The notes under the pieces: model-generated | The model's database searches: none | What the model was told of the DNA's origin: nothing | Seen by the model: the letters and a program-made list of their open reading frames with translations, nothing else | Shown: piece after piece, positions 1 through 6,150 of the stretch | Position numbering within the stretch: position 1 is the first letter of the stretch | How the letters are laid out: each line of letters begins with the position of its first letter | Program-made: the position numbers and the translations under genes | Origin: an uncultured Rhodovulum sp. | GTDB taxonomy: Bacteria > Pseudomonadota > Alphaproteobacteria > Rhodobacterales > Rhodobacteraceae | Direction of reading: 5' to 3' | Assembly (NCBI GenBank): GCA_946221765.1 | Contig: CAMIMK010000117.1 | Span: forward strand, 1-8,944 | DNA length: 8,944 nt

Positions 1-27
1 CCGCCGTTGCGGCCCTCCTGCAGCGGA

Positions 28-45
28 GCGGCCCCTCGGGGCCGC
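28..45. terminator. perfect 8-bp GC hairpin, weak terminator candidate
   Basis: GCGGCCCC and GGGGCCGC form perfect 8-base arms around a 2-base centre; a 4-base loop with 7-bp arms is the more realistic fold. There is no T-run on either side, so a classical intrinsic terminator is not supported. It could help end the leftward creatinase transcript or a rightward transcript from outside the window. Confidence 0.25.
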
Positions 46-58
46 GATCCCGGTTCCT

Positions 59-76
59 CCCCGCCTGTTGGCGGGG
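59..76. terminator. 7-bp hairpin downstream of creatinase
   Basis: CCCCGCC and GGCGGGG pair perfectly around the tetraloop TGTT. It lies 55 bases past the creatinase stop codon on the minus strand and is followed by a second hairpin. A T-run is missing, as is frequent in very GC-rich genomes, so its role in ending transcription is inferred from position and stem strength only. Confidence 0.3.
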
Positions 77-131
77 CCCCGTCCTGCCCGATAGGGTTTC
101 TGCCAGTATGAATACCGGAAGAGGGGCGGCG

Positions 132-1358
132 TCAGCGGAGGATGAGATGCTCCGGGCCGTAGGGGAAGCCGGTGATGTTGCGGTTTCCGGTCTCGGTCAG
201 GACGAGGATGTCGTGCTCGCGGTAGCCGCCGGCGCCGGGCAGGCCCTCGGGGATGGTGATCATCGGTTCCATCGAGACGACCATGCCGGGCTCCAGCACC
301 GTGTCGCAGTCCTCGCGCAGTTCGAGCCCCGCCTCGCGGCCGTAATAGTGGCAGAGGACGCCGAAGCTGTGGCCATAGCCGAAGCTGCGGTAGTCGAGCA
401 GGCCGTGGCTGGCGTAGATGTCGTTCAGCTCGCGGGCGATGTCCGAGCAGCGGGCGCCGGGGACGAGCAGCGCCTTGCCGCGGTCGTGGACGGCGCAGTT
501 GATCTCCCAGAGGCGCAGGTTCTCGGCGGTGGCGGTTTCGGCGAAGAGGGTGCGTTCCAGCGCCACGTAATAGCCGGCGACCATCGGGAAGCAGTTGAGC
601 GACAGGATGTCGCCGCGCGCGATCCGCCGCGACGTGACCGGATTGTGGGCGCCGTCGGTGTTGATCCCGGACTGGAACCAGGTCCAGCTGTCCATCAGTT
701 CGGCATGGGGCCAGCTCCGGGCGATCTCGCGCACCATCGTCGCGGTGGCATGGAGCGCCACCTCGTGTTCCGGCGTGCCGACGCGGGCGGCCTCGACGCA
801 GGCCGCGCCGCCGAGATCGGCGATGCGGGCCATCTCGGTGATATGGGTGATTTCCTCGGCAGATTTCACCATGCGCAGCCGCATCGCCGGGGCGGCGATG
901 TCGACGAACTCCAGCCCCGGGAATTCCGCCTTGAGCAGGGCGAGCGTGTCGATCGTCACATGGTCGAACTCGATGCCGAGCCGGCGCACGCCGCCGGTCA
1001 GGGCGCGCACGGCGTGGAACCAGTTGTCCTTCTGCCAGTCGGTGTAGGTGACATTGCCGCCGAATGTCCGGCGGGCGGGCTGGCCGCCGTCGATGCCGGC
1101 CGAGATCGATGTGGCGGCGTCCGGGGTGACGACGAGGCCATAGCGGCGGCCGAAGCTGCAGTAGAGGAAGTCGGCGTGGTAGGCGATGTTGTGGAGCGAG
1201 GTGAAGAGGGCGGCGTCGATCTCCGCTGCCGCCATCACCGAGCGGATCGCCGCGAGGCGGCGCTCCATCTCGGCGGCGGAGAAGGTGGGGATGGCCTTCG
1301 CGCCGTTCCGGGTGAAGTCCTGAAGCCGCGCCCGCTCCTGCCTGCTGCCGCCGTCCAT
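132..1358 (-). CDS. creatinase (creatine amidinohydrolase, EC 3.5.3.3)
   Basis: Hydrolyses creatine to sarcosine and urea in the cytoplasm, without a metal although it has the 'pita-bread' fold of the M24 peptidase family. The 408-residue protein matches my memory of Pseudomonas putida creatinase (403 residues) almost end to end: HNI-YxxDFLYCSFGR near residues 56-71, the SISAxIDGGQP segment at 84-94, WTWFQSGINTDGAHNPVT at 225-242, and a nearly identical C-terminal part. Known active-site residues are all present: Phe69 and Arg71 (P. putida 62 and 64), the catalytic His238 (232), Glu268 (262), Arg341 (335), Glu364 (358) and His382 (376). The shift from 7 to 6 is explained by one deleted residue near position 101. 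I chose the ATG at 1358 because GGAG lies 6 bases upstream; an in-frame ATG at 1370 has no such site, and longer starts run into the regulator. It is divergent from a LysR-type gene. No creatininase or sarcosine oxidase is in the window. Confidence 0.95.
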   Translation of the reverse strand: MDGGSRQERARLQDFTRNGAKAIPTFSAAEMERRLAAIRSVMAAAEIDAALFTSLHNIAYHADFLYCSFGRRYGLVVTPDAATSISAGIDGGQPARRTFGGNVTYTDWQKDNWFHAVRALTGGVRRLGIEFDHVTIDTLALLKAEFPGLEFVDIAAPAMRLRMVKSAEEITHITEMARIADLGGAACVEAARVGTPEHEVALHATATMVREIARSWPHAELMDSWTWFQSGINTDGAHNPVTSRRIARGDILSLNCFPMVAGYYVALERTLFAETATAENLRLWEINCAVHDRGKALLVPGARCSDIARELNDIYASHGLLDYRSFGYGHSFGVLCHYYGREAGLELREDCDTVLEPGMVVSMEPMITIPEGLPGAGGYREHDILVLTETGNRNITGFPYGPEHLILR

Positions 1359-1364
1359 GTCGGT

Positions 1365-1368
1365 CTCC
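1365..1368 (-). promoter_or_regulatory. ribosome binding site deciding the creatinase start
   Basis: GGAG on the minus strand sits 6 bases before the ATG at 1358. The alternative ATG at 1370 actually contains the first base of this site and is itself preceded by an AT-rich stretch without a purine-rich signal. This favours the shorter 408-residue product. Confidence 0.6.
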
Positions 1369-1387
1369 ATGAGAATTTTGCATGAGA
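1368..1387. promoter_or_regulatory. LysR-type operator candidate, site A (creatinase side)
   Basis: CATGAGAA, five bases, then CATGAG. It contains T1370-N11-A1382, the spacing typical of LysR-type binding sites. It shares the layout CATGAGAA-N5-CATGAG with site B exactly 80 bases away. Symmetry is poor here, so the two CATGAG units act more as direct repeats. It ends 10 bases from the creatinase start, and would lie just downstream of the transcription start inferred from the -10/-35 pair. Binding is inferred, not shown. Confidence 0.45.
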
Positions 1388-1398
1388 TTTCTGCGCGG

Positions 1399-1427
1399 AG
1401 CATCGGCCCCGGAATGCCCGTTGTCAA
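1399..1427 (-). promoter_or_regulatory. candidate creatinase promoter
   Basis: On the minus strand a perfect TTGACA (plus 1422-1427) is followed after 17 bases by GATGCT (plus 1399-1404), a poor -10 with three matches to TATAAT. A weak -10 is usual for a promoter that needs an activator. Transcription would start near 1392, which places site B (centre 1456) at about -64, close to where LysR-type activators typically have their recognition site. Confidence 0.4.
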
Positions 1428-1448
1428 AAGACGCTTTCTCGGTATGTC
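1421..1448 (+). promoter_or_regulatory. candidate promoter of the LysR-type gene
   Basis: TTGTCA (1421-1426) and TATGTC (1443-1448) are separated by 16 bases. The -35 box overlaps the -35 box of the oppositely directed creatinase promoter, and the -10 box touches site B, consistent with autorepression. Assigned by eye from consensus similarity only. Confidence 0.35.
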
Positions 1449-1467
1449 ATGAGAACATCTCATGAGG
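1447..1467. promoter_or_regulatory. LysR-type operator candidate, site B (regulator side)
   Basis: TCATGAGA (1447-1454) and TCTCATGA (1458-1465) are a perfect 8-base inverted repeat around ACA, and contain T1450-N11-A1462, the LysR-box spacing. The same CATGAGAA-N5-CATGAG layout occurs at site A. It ends 10 bases before the regulator's start codon and abuts its ribosome binding site. The perfect dyad in an intergenic region beside a LysR-type gene makes it the best operator candidate in the window. Confidence 0.6.
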
Positions 1468-1476
1468 GAGGGCGCG

Positions 1477-2361
1477 ATGCAGGCTCCGCTCACCGCCCTG
1501 CGCGCCTTCGAGGCGGTGGTGCGCCATGGGGGCTTCGGCCGGGCGGCCGAGGCCCTCTGCGTGACCCAGTCGGCGGTCAGCCATCAGGTCCGGGCGCTGG
1601 AGGACTGGCTCGGGGCGGATCTCTTCGACAGGGCCGGCAACCGGAGCCGGCTCCTGCCGCACGGGGCGGCGCTGGCCGTGGCGGTGGGCCGGGCGCTGGC
1701 CGAGATCGACGCGGCCTGCGTCCAGGCGCGCCGGTCGGGCGGGCCGCCGCGGCTGACGGTGGCGGTCATCCCCTCGGTCGCGGTCTGCTGGCTGATCCCG
1801 CGGCTCAGCGCCTTCCGCCTCCGGGCGCCGGAGGTCGAGCTGCGCATCGTCTATGCGATGCCGGGCCGGGTCGCGGACCTGCGCGAGGCGGATGTGGCGA
1901 TCGTCTATCACCGGGATCCCCCGCAGGTGCCGGGCATGGTGGCCGAGCCGTTTTTGCCGGGTGACAGCGCCCCGGTGGCGAGCCCGGCCTTCGCCGCCGG
2001 GCGAAGCCTTGATACCGCCGCCGGGATCGTCGCGGCCGGCGTGCTGCACGACACGGACGGCGCGGGCTGGGCGGCCTGGCTCGCCGGCGAGGCACCGGCG
2101 CTTGCCGCACCCTCCGGCCCGGTCTTCGAGGATTTCAACCTGTTGCGGGCGGCGGCGCTGGCGGGGCAGGGGGTGGCGCTCTGCCCGCTGTCGATCATCG
2201 GCGACGACCTGGCGGCGGGGCGGCTGGTGCAGCTCTCGGACCGGACGGTGCTCGGAGAGTGGGGCTATCACCTGGTGCGGCGGACCGAGACGGGGCCGGA
2301 CATCGCGCCGGCGCTGGCCCGGTTCTGCGCCTGGCTGCGGGAGAGCCGCGGGCCGTCCTAG
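1477..2361 (+). CDS. LysR-family transcriptional regulator (GcvA-like)
   Basis: A 294-residue DNA-binding regulator, the usual length for the family. Residues about 1-60 form the winged helix-turn-helix (LTALRAFEAVVRHGGFGRAA, then VTQSAVSHQVRALE, then LFDR), and the effector-binding domain follows from about residue 88 (LTVAVIPSVAVCWLIPRL) to the C-terminus, with the GcvA-like segment FNLLRAAALAGQGVALCPLS near 222-241. The ATG at 1477 is preferred over the in-frame ATG at 1462 because GGAGG at 1467-1471 lies 5 bases before it, and because the earlier ATG is inside the dyad of site B. The divergent position next to creatinase suggests it controls creatine breakdown; creatine, sarcosine or a related compound as effector is inference. 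Its stop codon overlaps that of the convergent MgtC-family gene. Confidence 0.92.
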   Translation: MQAPLTALRAFEAVVRHGGFGRAAEALCVTQSAVSHQVRALEDWLGADLFDRAGNRSRLLPHGAALAVAVGRALAEIDAACVQARRSGGPPRLTVAVIPSVAVCWLIPRLSAFRLRAPEVELRIVYAMPGRVADLREADVAIVYHRDPPQVPGMVAEPFLPGDSAPVASPAFAAGRSLDTAAGIVAAGVLHDTDGAGWAAWLAGEAPALAAPSGPVFEDFNLLRAAALAGQGVALCPLSIIGDDLAAGRLVQLSDRTVLGEWGYHLVRRTETGPDIAPALARFCAWLRESRGPS

Positions 2362-2873
2362 GACCGGGTGTCCGGCGGCTCGGGGCCGGAGCCGGATCCG
2401 GATCCGGGGCCGATGCGCAGCAGGGTAATGGCGAGGGTCAGCAGGGCGACGGTGAGGGCGAGCGGCCAGAGCCCGAGGCCGCAGGCGAGTCCGACGGAAG
2501 CGGCGAGCCACAGGCCCGCGCCGGTGGTCAGGTTGCGCACCTGTCCGCGCGACAGCACGATCATTCCGGCGGCGAGGAAGGCGACCCCGGCGGTGGCCGC
2601 CTCGACCAGCCGGATCGGGTCCATGCGGATCGTGTCCGGGCGGTGGGCGAAGTTCTCGATGACATGCAGGGTCACGAGGGCGAAGGTGGCGGCGCCGAGG
2701 CCGACCAGCATGTGGGTCCGCAGGCCGGCGGGATGCCGTGTCGTCTCGCGTTCGAACCCGATGGCCCCGCACAGCAGGGCGGCGCCGAGAAGGCGCAGCA
2801 GAACCACCGCATAGGGCAGCACGCCACTCCCGCGGAACTCGCCTCCAAGCGTCTCTGCGATCTCTCCCCACAT
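2358..2873 (-). CDS. MgtC/SapB-family inner membrane protein
   Basis: A 171-residue membrane protein. The MgtC domain is clear: a first helix at about 20-39 running into IGFERE (38-43), then AGLRTHMLVGLGAA (49-62), AGVAFLAAGMI (95-105, the family's usual AGIGFLGAGVI with changes) and VRNLTTGAGLWLAASVGLACGLG (112-134), followed by a last helix at about 136-153. Members range from the Salmonella virulence factor MgtC to proteins of unknown role, and the sequence alone does not say which; no magnesium-responsive leader is visible. The protein ends in a Gly-Ser-rich tail coded by tandem hexamers. The ATG at 2873 has AGGA 4 bases upstream. It is convergent with the LysR-type gene (stops overlap) and divergent from the transporter gene. 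Confidence 0.85.
   Translation of the reverse strand: MWGEIAETLGGEFRGSGVLPYAVVLLRLLGAALLCGAIGFERETTRHPAGLRTHMLVGLGAATFALVTLHVIENFAHRPDTIRMDPIRLVEAATAGVAFLAAGMIVLSRGQVRNLTTGAGLWLAASVGLACGLGLWPLALTVALLTLAITLLRIGPGSGSGSGPEPPDTRS
2386..2409. repeat. imperfect tandem hexamer repeat in the MgtC-family gene
   Basis: Four hexamers in a row: CCGGAG, CCGGAT, CCGGAT, CCGGGG. Read on the minus strand they code for the alternating Gly-Ser stretch in the C-terminal tail. Such short tandem copies may gain or lose units by slippage; six-base units keep the frame, so the effect would only be a longer or shorter tail. Confidence 0.6.
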
Positions 2874-2965
2874 GGTCCTCGAACGCGGGCGGGCTGGCGG
2901 GGGTTCCGGGAGCGGCGCCGGCGGTCGCCCCTTGGCAACGGCCGGCCGGCGGTGCAGGAGAGGGC

Positions 2966-4180
2966 ATGCATGCTCCGCCCCCTTCCCTGATGAGCGACCG
3001 GCGTGCGGCCCTGCTGGGCGGGCTTCTTGCCTGCGTCGGGCCGGTGTCGATGTCGCTCTACACGCCCGCGATGACCGAGATCGTCCAGGCCTTCGCCACC
3101 ACCGAGGCGCGGGTGAAACTGACGCTCGCCCTCTATTTCGGCGGCTTCGCCTGTGCGCAGCTCGTCGCCGGGCCGGTCTCGGACGCGGTGGGCCGGCGGC
3201 CGGTGACCTTCGGTTTCATGGGGATCTACGCGCTGGCGAGCCTCGTCGCGCTGGTTGCCCCGAGCGTCGAGGTGCTGATGGCGGCCCGCTTCGCGCAGGG
3301 GATCGGCGCGGCGGCCGGGATCACCATCGCCCGGGCCCTGGTGCGCGACCTCTTCACCGGCGAGAAATCGGCGCGGGTGATGAATGTCATCAGCATCATC
3401 CTGGCGGTGGGGCCGGCGGTGGCGCCGACGATCGGGGGCATCCTGATGCTGACCGCCGGCTGGCGGTCGGTCTTCGTGGCGATGGCCGGGCTCGGCCTTG
3501 TGGTGATCGCGGTCTCGGCGGTCTTCATGCGCGAAACGGTGCAGGCGGACCTGCGCCGGCTCGCCCCCGGCGCGCTGGTGCGCGCCTATGGCGTGGTGCT
3601 GGCGGAGCCGCGCTTCCTGGCGGCGGCGGCGGTCGTGTCGGGCTCGCTCGGGGCGCTCTATGCGCAGGCGACCTTCCTGCCGTTCATCCTGATGGGCCGG
3701 GTCGGCCTCAGCCCGGCCGAGTTCGGGGCCGGGATGCTGTTCCAGTCCGGCGCCTTCTTCGCGGCCTCGGTGGTGGTGTCGCGGGTGATGCGGCGCACCG
3801 GCGCGGCGGCGGTCGTCGGCCCGGGCCTCGGCTTCATCGCCCTCGGCAGCCTCGGGAGCCTGCTCCTGCATGCCTGGGAGCCGAGCTTCCTGCGGGTGAT
3901 GGTGCCCGTCGCGATCTTTGCCATCGGCATCGCCTGCATCCTGCCGGCCATGACCACCGCGGCGCTGGCGCCCTTCCCGACGAGCGCGGGGGCGGCTTCG
4001 GCGATGCTCGGCTTCCTGCAGATGGGCTCCGGGCTCGCGATCGGGCTGGTCGGGGCCTGGATCGGGGATCCGGTCTGGTCGATGGGCACGCTGATCCCGG
4101 CGATGGGGCTGGTGGCCTGCCTCGGCTTCCTCGCCGGGCGACGGCTCTGGGGTGCGGGCTACATGGGCCGCGGGCGTTGA
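2966..4180 (+). CDS. Bcr/CflA-type multidrug efflux MFS transporter
   Basis: A 404-residue inner-membrane transporter with about 12 predicted helices, expected to export drugs or metabolites in exchange for protons. Family marks: SLYTPAMTEI in helix 1 (30-39), the MFS loop motif GPVSDAVGRRPV (69-80), ARFAQGIGAAAGITIARALVRDLF (107-130, typical of Bcr/CflA), and GPAVAPTIGG (149-158, antiporter motif C). Helix 1 has Ser where many Bcr/CflA members have Asp. The ATG at 2966 is chosen because AGGAG (2956-2960) lies 5 bases upstream and the protein then starts directly before helix 1; an ATG at 2990 is possible. A 92-base gap separates it from the divergent MgtC-family gene. Substrate unknown; sulfonamide, bicyclomycin and chloramphenicol are substrates known for relatives, not shown here. 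Confidence 0.88.
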   Translation: MHAPPPSLMSDRRAALLGGLLACVGPVSMSLYTPAMTEIVQAFATTEARVKLTLALYFGGFACAQLVAGPVSDAVGRRPVTFGFMGIYALASLVALVAPSVEVLMAARFAQGIGAAAGITIARALVRDLFTGEKSARVMNVISIILAVGPAVAPTIGGILMLTAGWRSVFVAMAGLGLVVIAVSAVFMRETVQADLRRLAPGALVRAYGVVLAEPRFLAAAAVVSGSLGALYAQATFLPFILMGRVGLSPAEFGAGMLFQSGAFFAASVVVSRVMRRTGAAAVVGPGLGFIALGSLGSLLLHAWEPSFLRVMVPVAIFAIGIACILPAMTTAALAPFPTSAGAASAMLGFLQMGSGLAIGLVGAWIGDPVWSMGTLIPAMGLVACLGFLAGRRLWGAGYMGRGR

Positions 4181-4193
4181 CCACAGGCCCGGC

Positions 4194-4207
4194 CGCCACG
4201 GGTGGCG
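4194..4207. terminator. small hairpin between convergent genes
   Basis: CGCCAC and GTGGCG form perfect arms around two bases, in the 27-base gap between the transporter stop codon and the stop codon of the last glycosyltransferase gene. Position fits a shared terminator, but the loop is too tight for the full stem and no T-run follows on either strand. Confidence 0.25.
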
Positions 4208-5311
4208 TCAGGGCGTGAGCGGTGTCGCCGGGAGCGCCCGGGCGAACAGGGCCTGTGCCTCCGGGTCGATCGCGGCCGCGGCCGCGGCGGCGCTCTTCGG
4301 GCGGTTCTTCCAGAAATCGGAGATGCCGTAGCAGTGGAGGAAGCGGTATTCCCGGTGGATGAACCGTTTGCCGAACCAGGTGCCGTGCAGGCCATGGGTG
4401 GCCCAGGACTTGTCCCGCATCGGGCCCTCGGGGACGATGCAGTATTTGGGCGGGCAGGTCCGGTCCTCGGCGCCGCGCAGGATGTGGTCGCGGTGGCGCG
4501 GCATCCGGTCGCCGGCGTCGGGAAAGCGCCAGACGCCGGGGATGCGGATGAACTGGGGGCGGGAGGCGACCGTCGCGTCGAAGATCGGCGGCCCGTCACG
4601 GCGGTCGACGAGCTCGTCGACATCGCATTGCAGGACGGCGCGGGCCGGGGCGAGGAAGCGCCAGCGCGACAGGTTGAGCAGGGCCGCCTGCAGGAAATTC
4701 GCGCGGAACTTCTGCCGCCCCCGTGCCTGCGGCCCGTAGGGGAAGGGCGCGGAGAGCACGCGCACCGCCCGGAGGCCGGGCAGGGGGGCGAGCGTGGCCA
4801 GGATCTCGTCCGGGCCATAGCCCTGCGAGCCGTTGTCGTAGAACAGGACCGCATCCGCGCCATGCTCGGCGACATGGAAGCGCACCCAGTCGGCGATCCA
4901 GGCGAGGTCGTTGTTGCGCGACAGGGTCAGGAGCACGTTGCGCCCGGCGAAGGTCGTGGCGTCGGCAATGCTTGGCATCACCTCGGCCGACCAGTCGCCG
5001 GCGGTGACGCCGAGCCGCCGGGGCGCGGCGGGGGCGGCGATCTCGGCGATGTCGTAGCGCTCGAAGCGGCGGATGCGCCGGACCCGGGCCGGTGCGCCGT
5101 CGAGCGTCATGCCCGGCAGCAGCCGCTCGAACCCCGCGAATTTCGGCGCGAAGAGCCAGAGCGCGCCCCTGTCCGGCATGTGGACCGCATCGTAGAAGAG
5201 CGTGTGGAAGTCGTAGCCCGCGTCATAGCCCGGGATGCGCAGGCGCTCGGGCACCACATGGTCGCGGCGCAGCGCGTCGGGCAGGACGAGCGGGGCGAGC
5301 GTCTCGATCAT
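4208..5311 (-). CDS. glycosyltransferase, GT92/GT2-like, with N-terminal extension
   Basis: Third and last gene of the glycosyltransferase operon, 367 residues, no signal peptide or membrane helix seen. The catalytic part starts near residue 126: LTLSRNND (128-135), DWVRFHVAEHGADAVLFYDNGS (141-162, the nucleotide-sugar-binding region of GT-A folds), the DxD-type metal site CDVDEL (229-234), PPKYCIVP (287-294) and HCYGISDFWKNRP (326-338). The same motifs in the same order occur in the first gene of the operon, so the two enzymes are related. The first 125 residues are an extra region I do not recognise. A run of seven Ala (341-347) is coded by GC-rich tandem triplets. The ATG at 5311 overlaps the preceding stop codon (ATGA), indicating translational coupling. 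Donor and acceptor sugars cannot be read from the sequence. Confidence 0.78.
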   Translation of the reverse strand: MIETLAPLVLPDALRRDHVVPERLRIPGYDAGYDFHTLFYDAVHMPDRGALWLFAPKFAGFERLLPGMTLDGAPARVRRIRRFERYDIAEIAAPAAPRRLGVTAGDWSAEVMPSIADATTFAGRNVLLTLSRNNDLAWIADWVRFHVAEHGADAVLFYDNGSQGYGPDEILATLAPLPGLRAVRVLSAPFPYGPQARGRQKFRANFLQAALLNLSRWRFLAPARAVLQCDVDELVDRRDGPPIFDATVASRPQFIRIPGVWRFPDAGDRMPRHRDHILRGAEDRTCPPKYCIVPEGPMRDKSWATHGLHGTWFGKRFIHREYRFLHCYGISDFWKNRPKSAAAAAAAIDPEAQALFARALPATPLTP

Positions 5312-6150
5312 GGCGCCGCCCCCGGCGCCGGCTGCTTGAGGATGCCGTCCGGCGTCCAGAACCGGCCCGAACGCCGGACCTCGGCGATCATCGCCTTGTG
5401 GCGGCGGATCTTCTCGGGGTCGCGATAGCCTCGGGGGTGGTCGAGATGGACGAGTGGCGCGGTATAGCGCAGGTGCTGGCCCGTCACGCCGGCATTCGCC
5501 AGCCGCACGCCGAATTCCTTGTCGCCGCCGCCGTATTTGATCCCCTCGTCATAGCCATTCACCCGCAGCGCATCGGCCCTGTAGAGCGAAGCATTGGCGC
5601 CGCAGAGCGCGCGCTGGACCGGGGTGAGGCGGTCGAGCGCGGCCATGACCGGCTTCGGGAAGGGCATCGTCTTCAGCCAGGTCCCGGTGCGGTCGATGGC
5701 GCCGCATGCGCGGAGCCAGGCGGGATCGAAGACGGTGCCGTCGGTGACCATCGCCTCGGTGACGGCGGCGGTGGTGGCGGCGTCGAGGCGGATGAGGCTG
5801 CCGGTCGAGAAGCGGCCCGGGCGGGCGAGCTCCAGATGCCGGGCGACGAAGTCGGGGTGGATGAGCACGTCGCCGTCGATGAAGACGAGGAATTCCGCCT
5901 CGGAACTGGCGATGGCGCGATTGAGGATGGCGCCCTTCTCGAAGCCGCGGTCCGCGTGCCAGACATGGCGGAGGGGCAGGTCCGGGTGGGCGGCGGCGAA
6001 GGCGGCGATGGCGGCCCGCGTCTCCGGCCCCGAGCCGTCGTCGGCGATGGCGATGCCGTCGGGGCGGATCCGCTGGCGGGCGACCGAGGCGAGCGACAGC
6101 AGGAGCGCGCGGGGGCTCTCGTAGGTGGAGGCGATGAGCTCGGTCCTCAT
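5308..6150 (-). CDS. GT2-family glycosyltransferase with GT7-like C-terminal part
   Basis: Second gene of the operon, 280 residues, predicted soluble. The GT-A fold is evident: ELIASTYESPRALLLSLASV at the start, IADDGSGPET (35-44), the region HADRGFEKGAILNRAI (65-80), the metal-binding motif IDGDVLIHPDF (91-101), GANASLYRADALRVNGYDE (184-202) and GGGDKEFGVRLANAG (207-221), which resembles the galactosyltransferase C-terminal domain (Glyco_transf_7C) where the catalytic acidic residue would be Asp210 or Glu212. The start at 6150 is set by the ATGA overlap with the upstream gene and by homology beginning at residue 3; a long upstream in-frame extension would run over the neighbour in another frame. 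It probably adds one sugar to a surface glycan; the specificity is unknown. Confidence 0.85.
   Translation of the reverse strand: MRTELIASTYESPRALLLSLASVARQRIRPDGIAIADDGSGPETRAAIAAFAAAHPDLPLRHVWHADRGFEKGAILNRAIASSEAEFLVFIDGDVLIHPDFVARHLELARPGRFSTGSLIRLDAATTAAVTEAMVTDGTVFDPAWLRACGAIDRTGTWLKTMPFPKPVMAALDRLTPVQRALCGANASLYRADALRVNGYDEGIKYGGGDKEFGVRLANAGVTGQHLRYTAPLVHLDHPRGYRDPEKIRRHKAMIAEVRRSGRFWTPDGILKQPAPGAAP

Larger units (their letters stand above)
1..131. other. gene-free left edge with two GC-rich hairpins
   Basis: No convincing coding sequence is seen here. The stretch lies downstream of the creatinase stop codon. It holds two perfect inverted repeats, listed separately, and otherwise GC-rich sequence with no recognisable promoter or RNA gene. 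The only open frame that enters it from the right, on the plus strand, is antisense to creatinase. Confidence 0.6.

Noticed and set aside
108..1385. Long plus-strand open frame opposite creatinase
   Set aside because: Its translation is low-complexity Ala/Gly/Val/Asp/Arg-rich sequence without any domain, while the minus strand codes for a clear creatinase. Long antisense frames are expected at this GC content.
1359..1493. Longer creatinase start up to 1493
   Set aside because: The extension would cover the LysR-type start and both operators, has no counterpart in the known enzyme, and the GGAG before the ATG at 1358 gives a good start of the right length.
2929..2938. CCCTTGGCAA before the transporter, identical to 7122-7131 before the kinase
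   Set aside because: No -10 box at a usable distance is found near 2955, where the ribosome binding site already lies. A shared 10-mer alone is too little to call a common promoter or operator.
2738..2965. N-terminal extension of the transporter upstream to 2738
   Set aside because: It would overlap the start of the divergent MgtC-family gene and encodes Arg-rich sequence; AGGAG 5 bases before the ATG at 2966 sets a better start.
1447..2967. Long minus-strand open frame opposite the LysR-type gene
   Set aside because: The translation is Arg/Pro/Ala-rich and shapeless, and the LysR and MgtC proteins explain the DNA.
2672..3871. Minus-strand open frame opposite the transporter
   Set aside because: Composition is dominated by Arg, His, Asp and Gln, typical of the antisense of a hydrophobic membrane protein in GC-rich DNA.
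4270..4291. Overlapping GCGGCCGC palindromes as a regulatory repeat
   Set aside because: They lie inside the last glycosyltransferase gene and code for a run of seven Ala; GC-rich codon use explains them.
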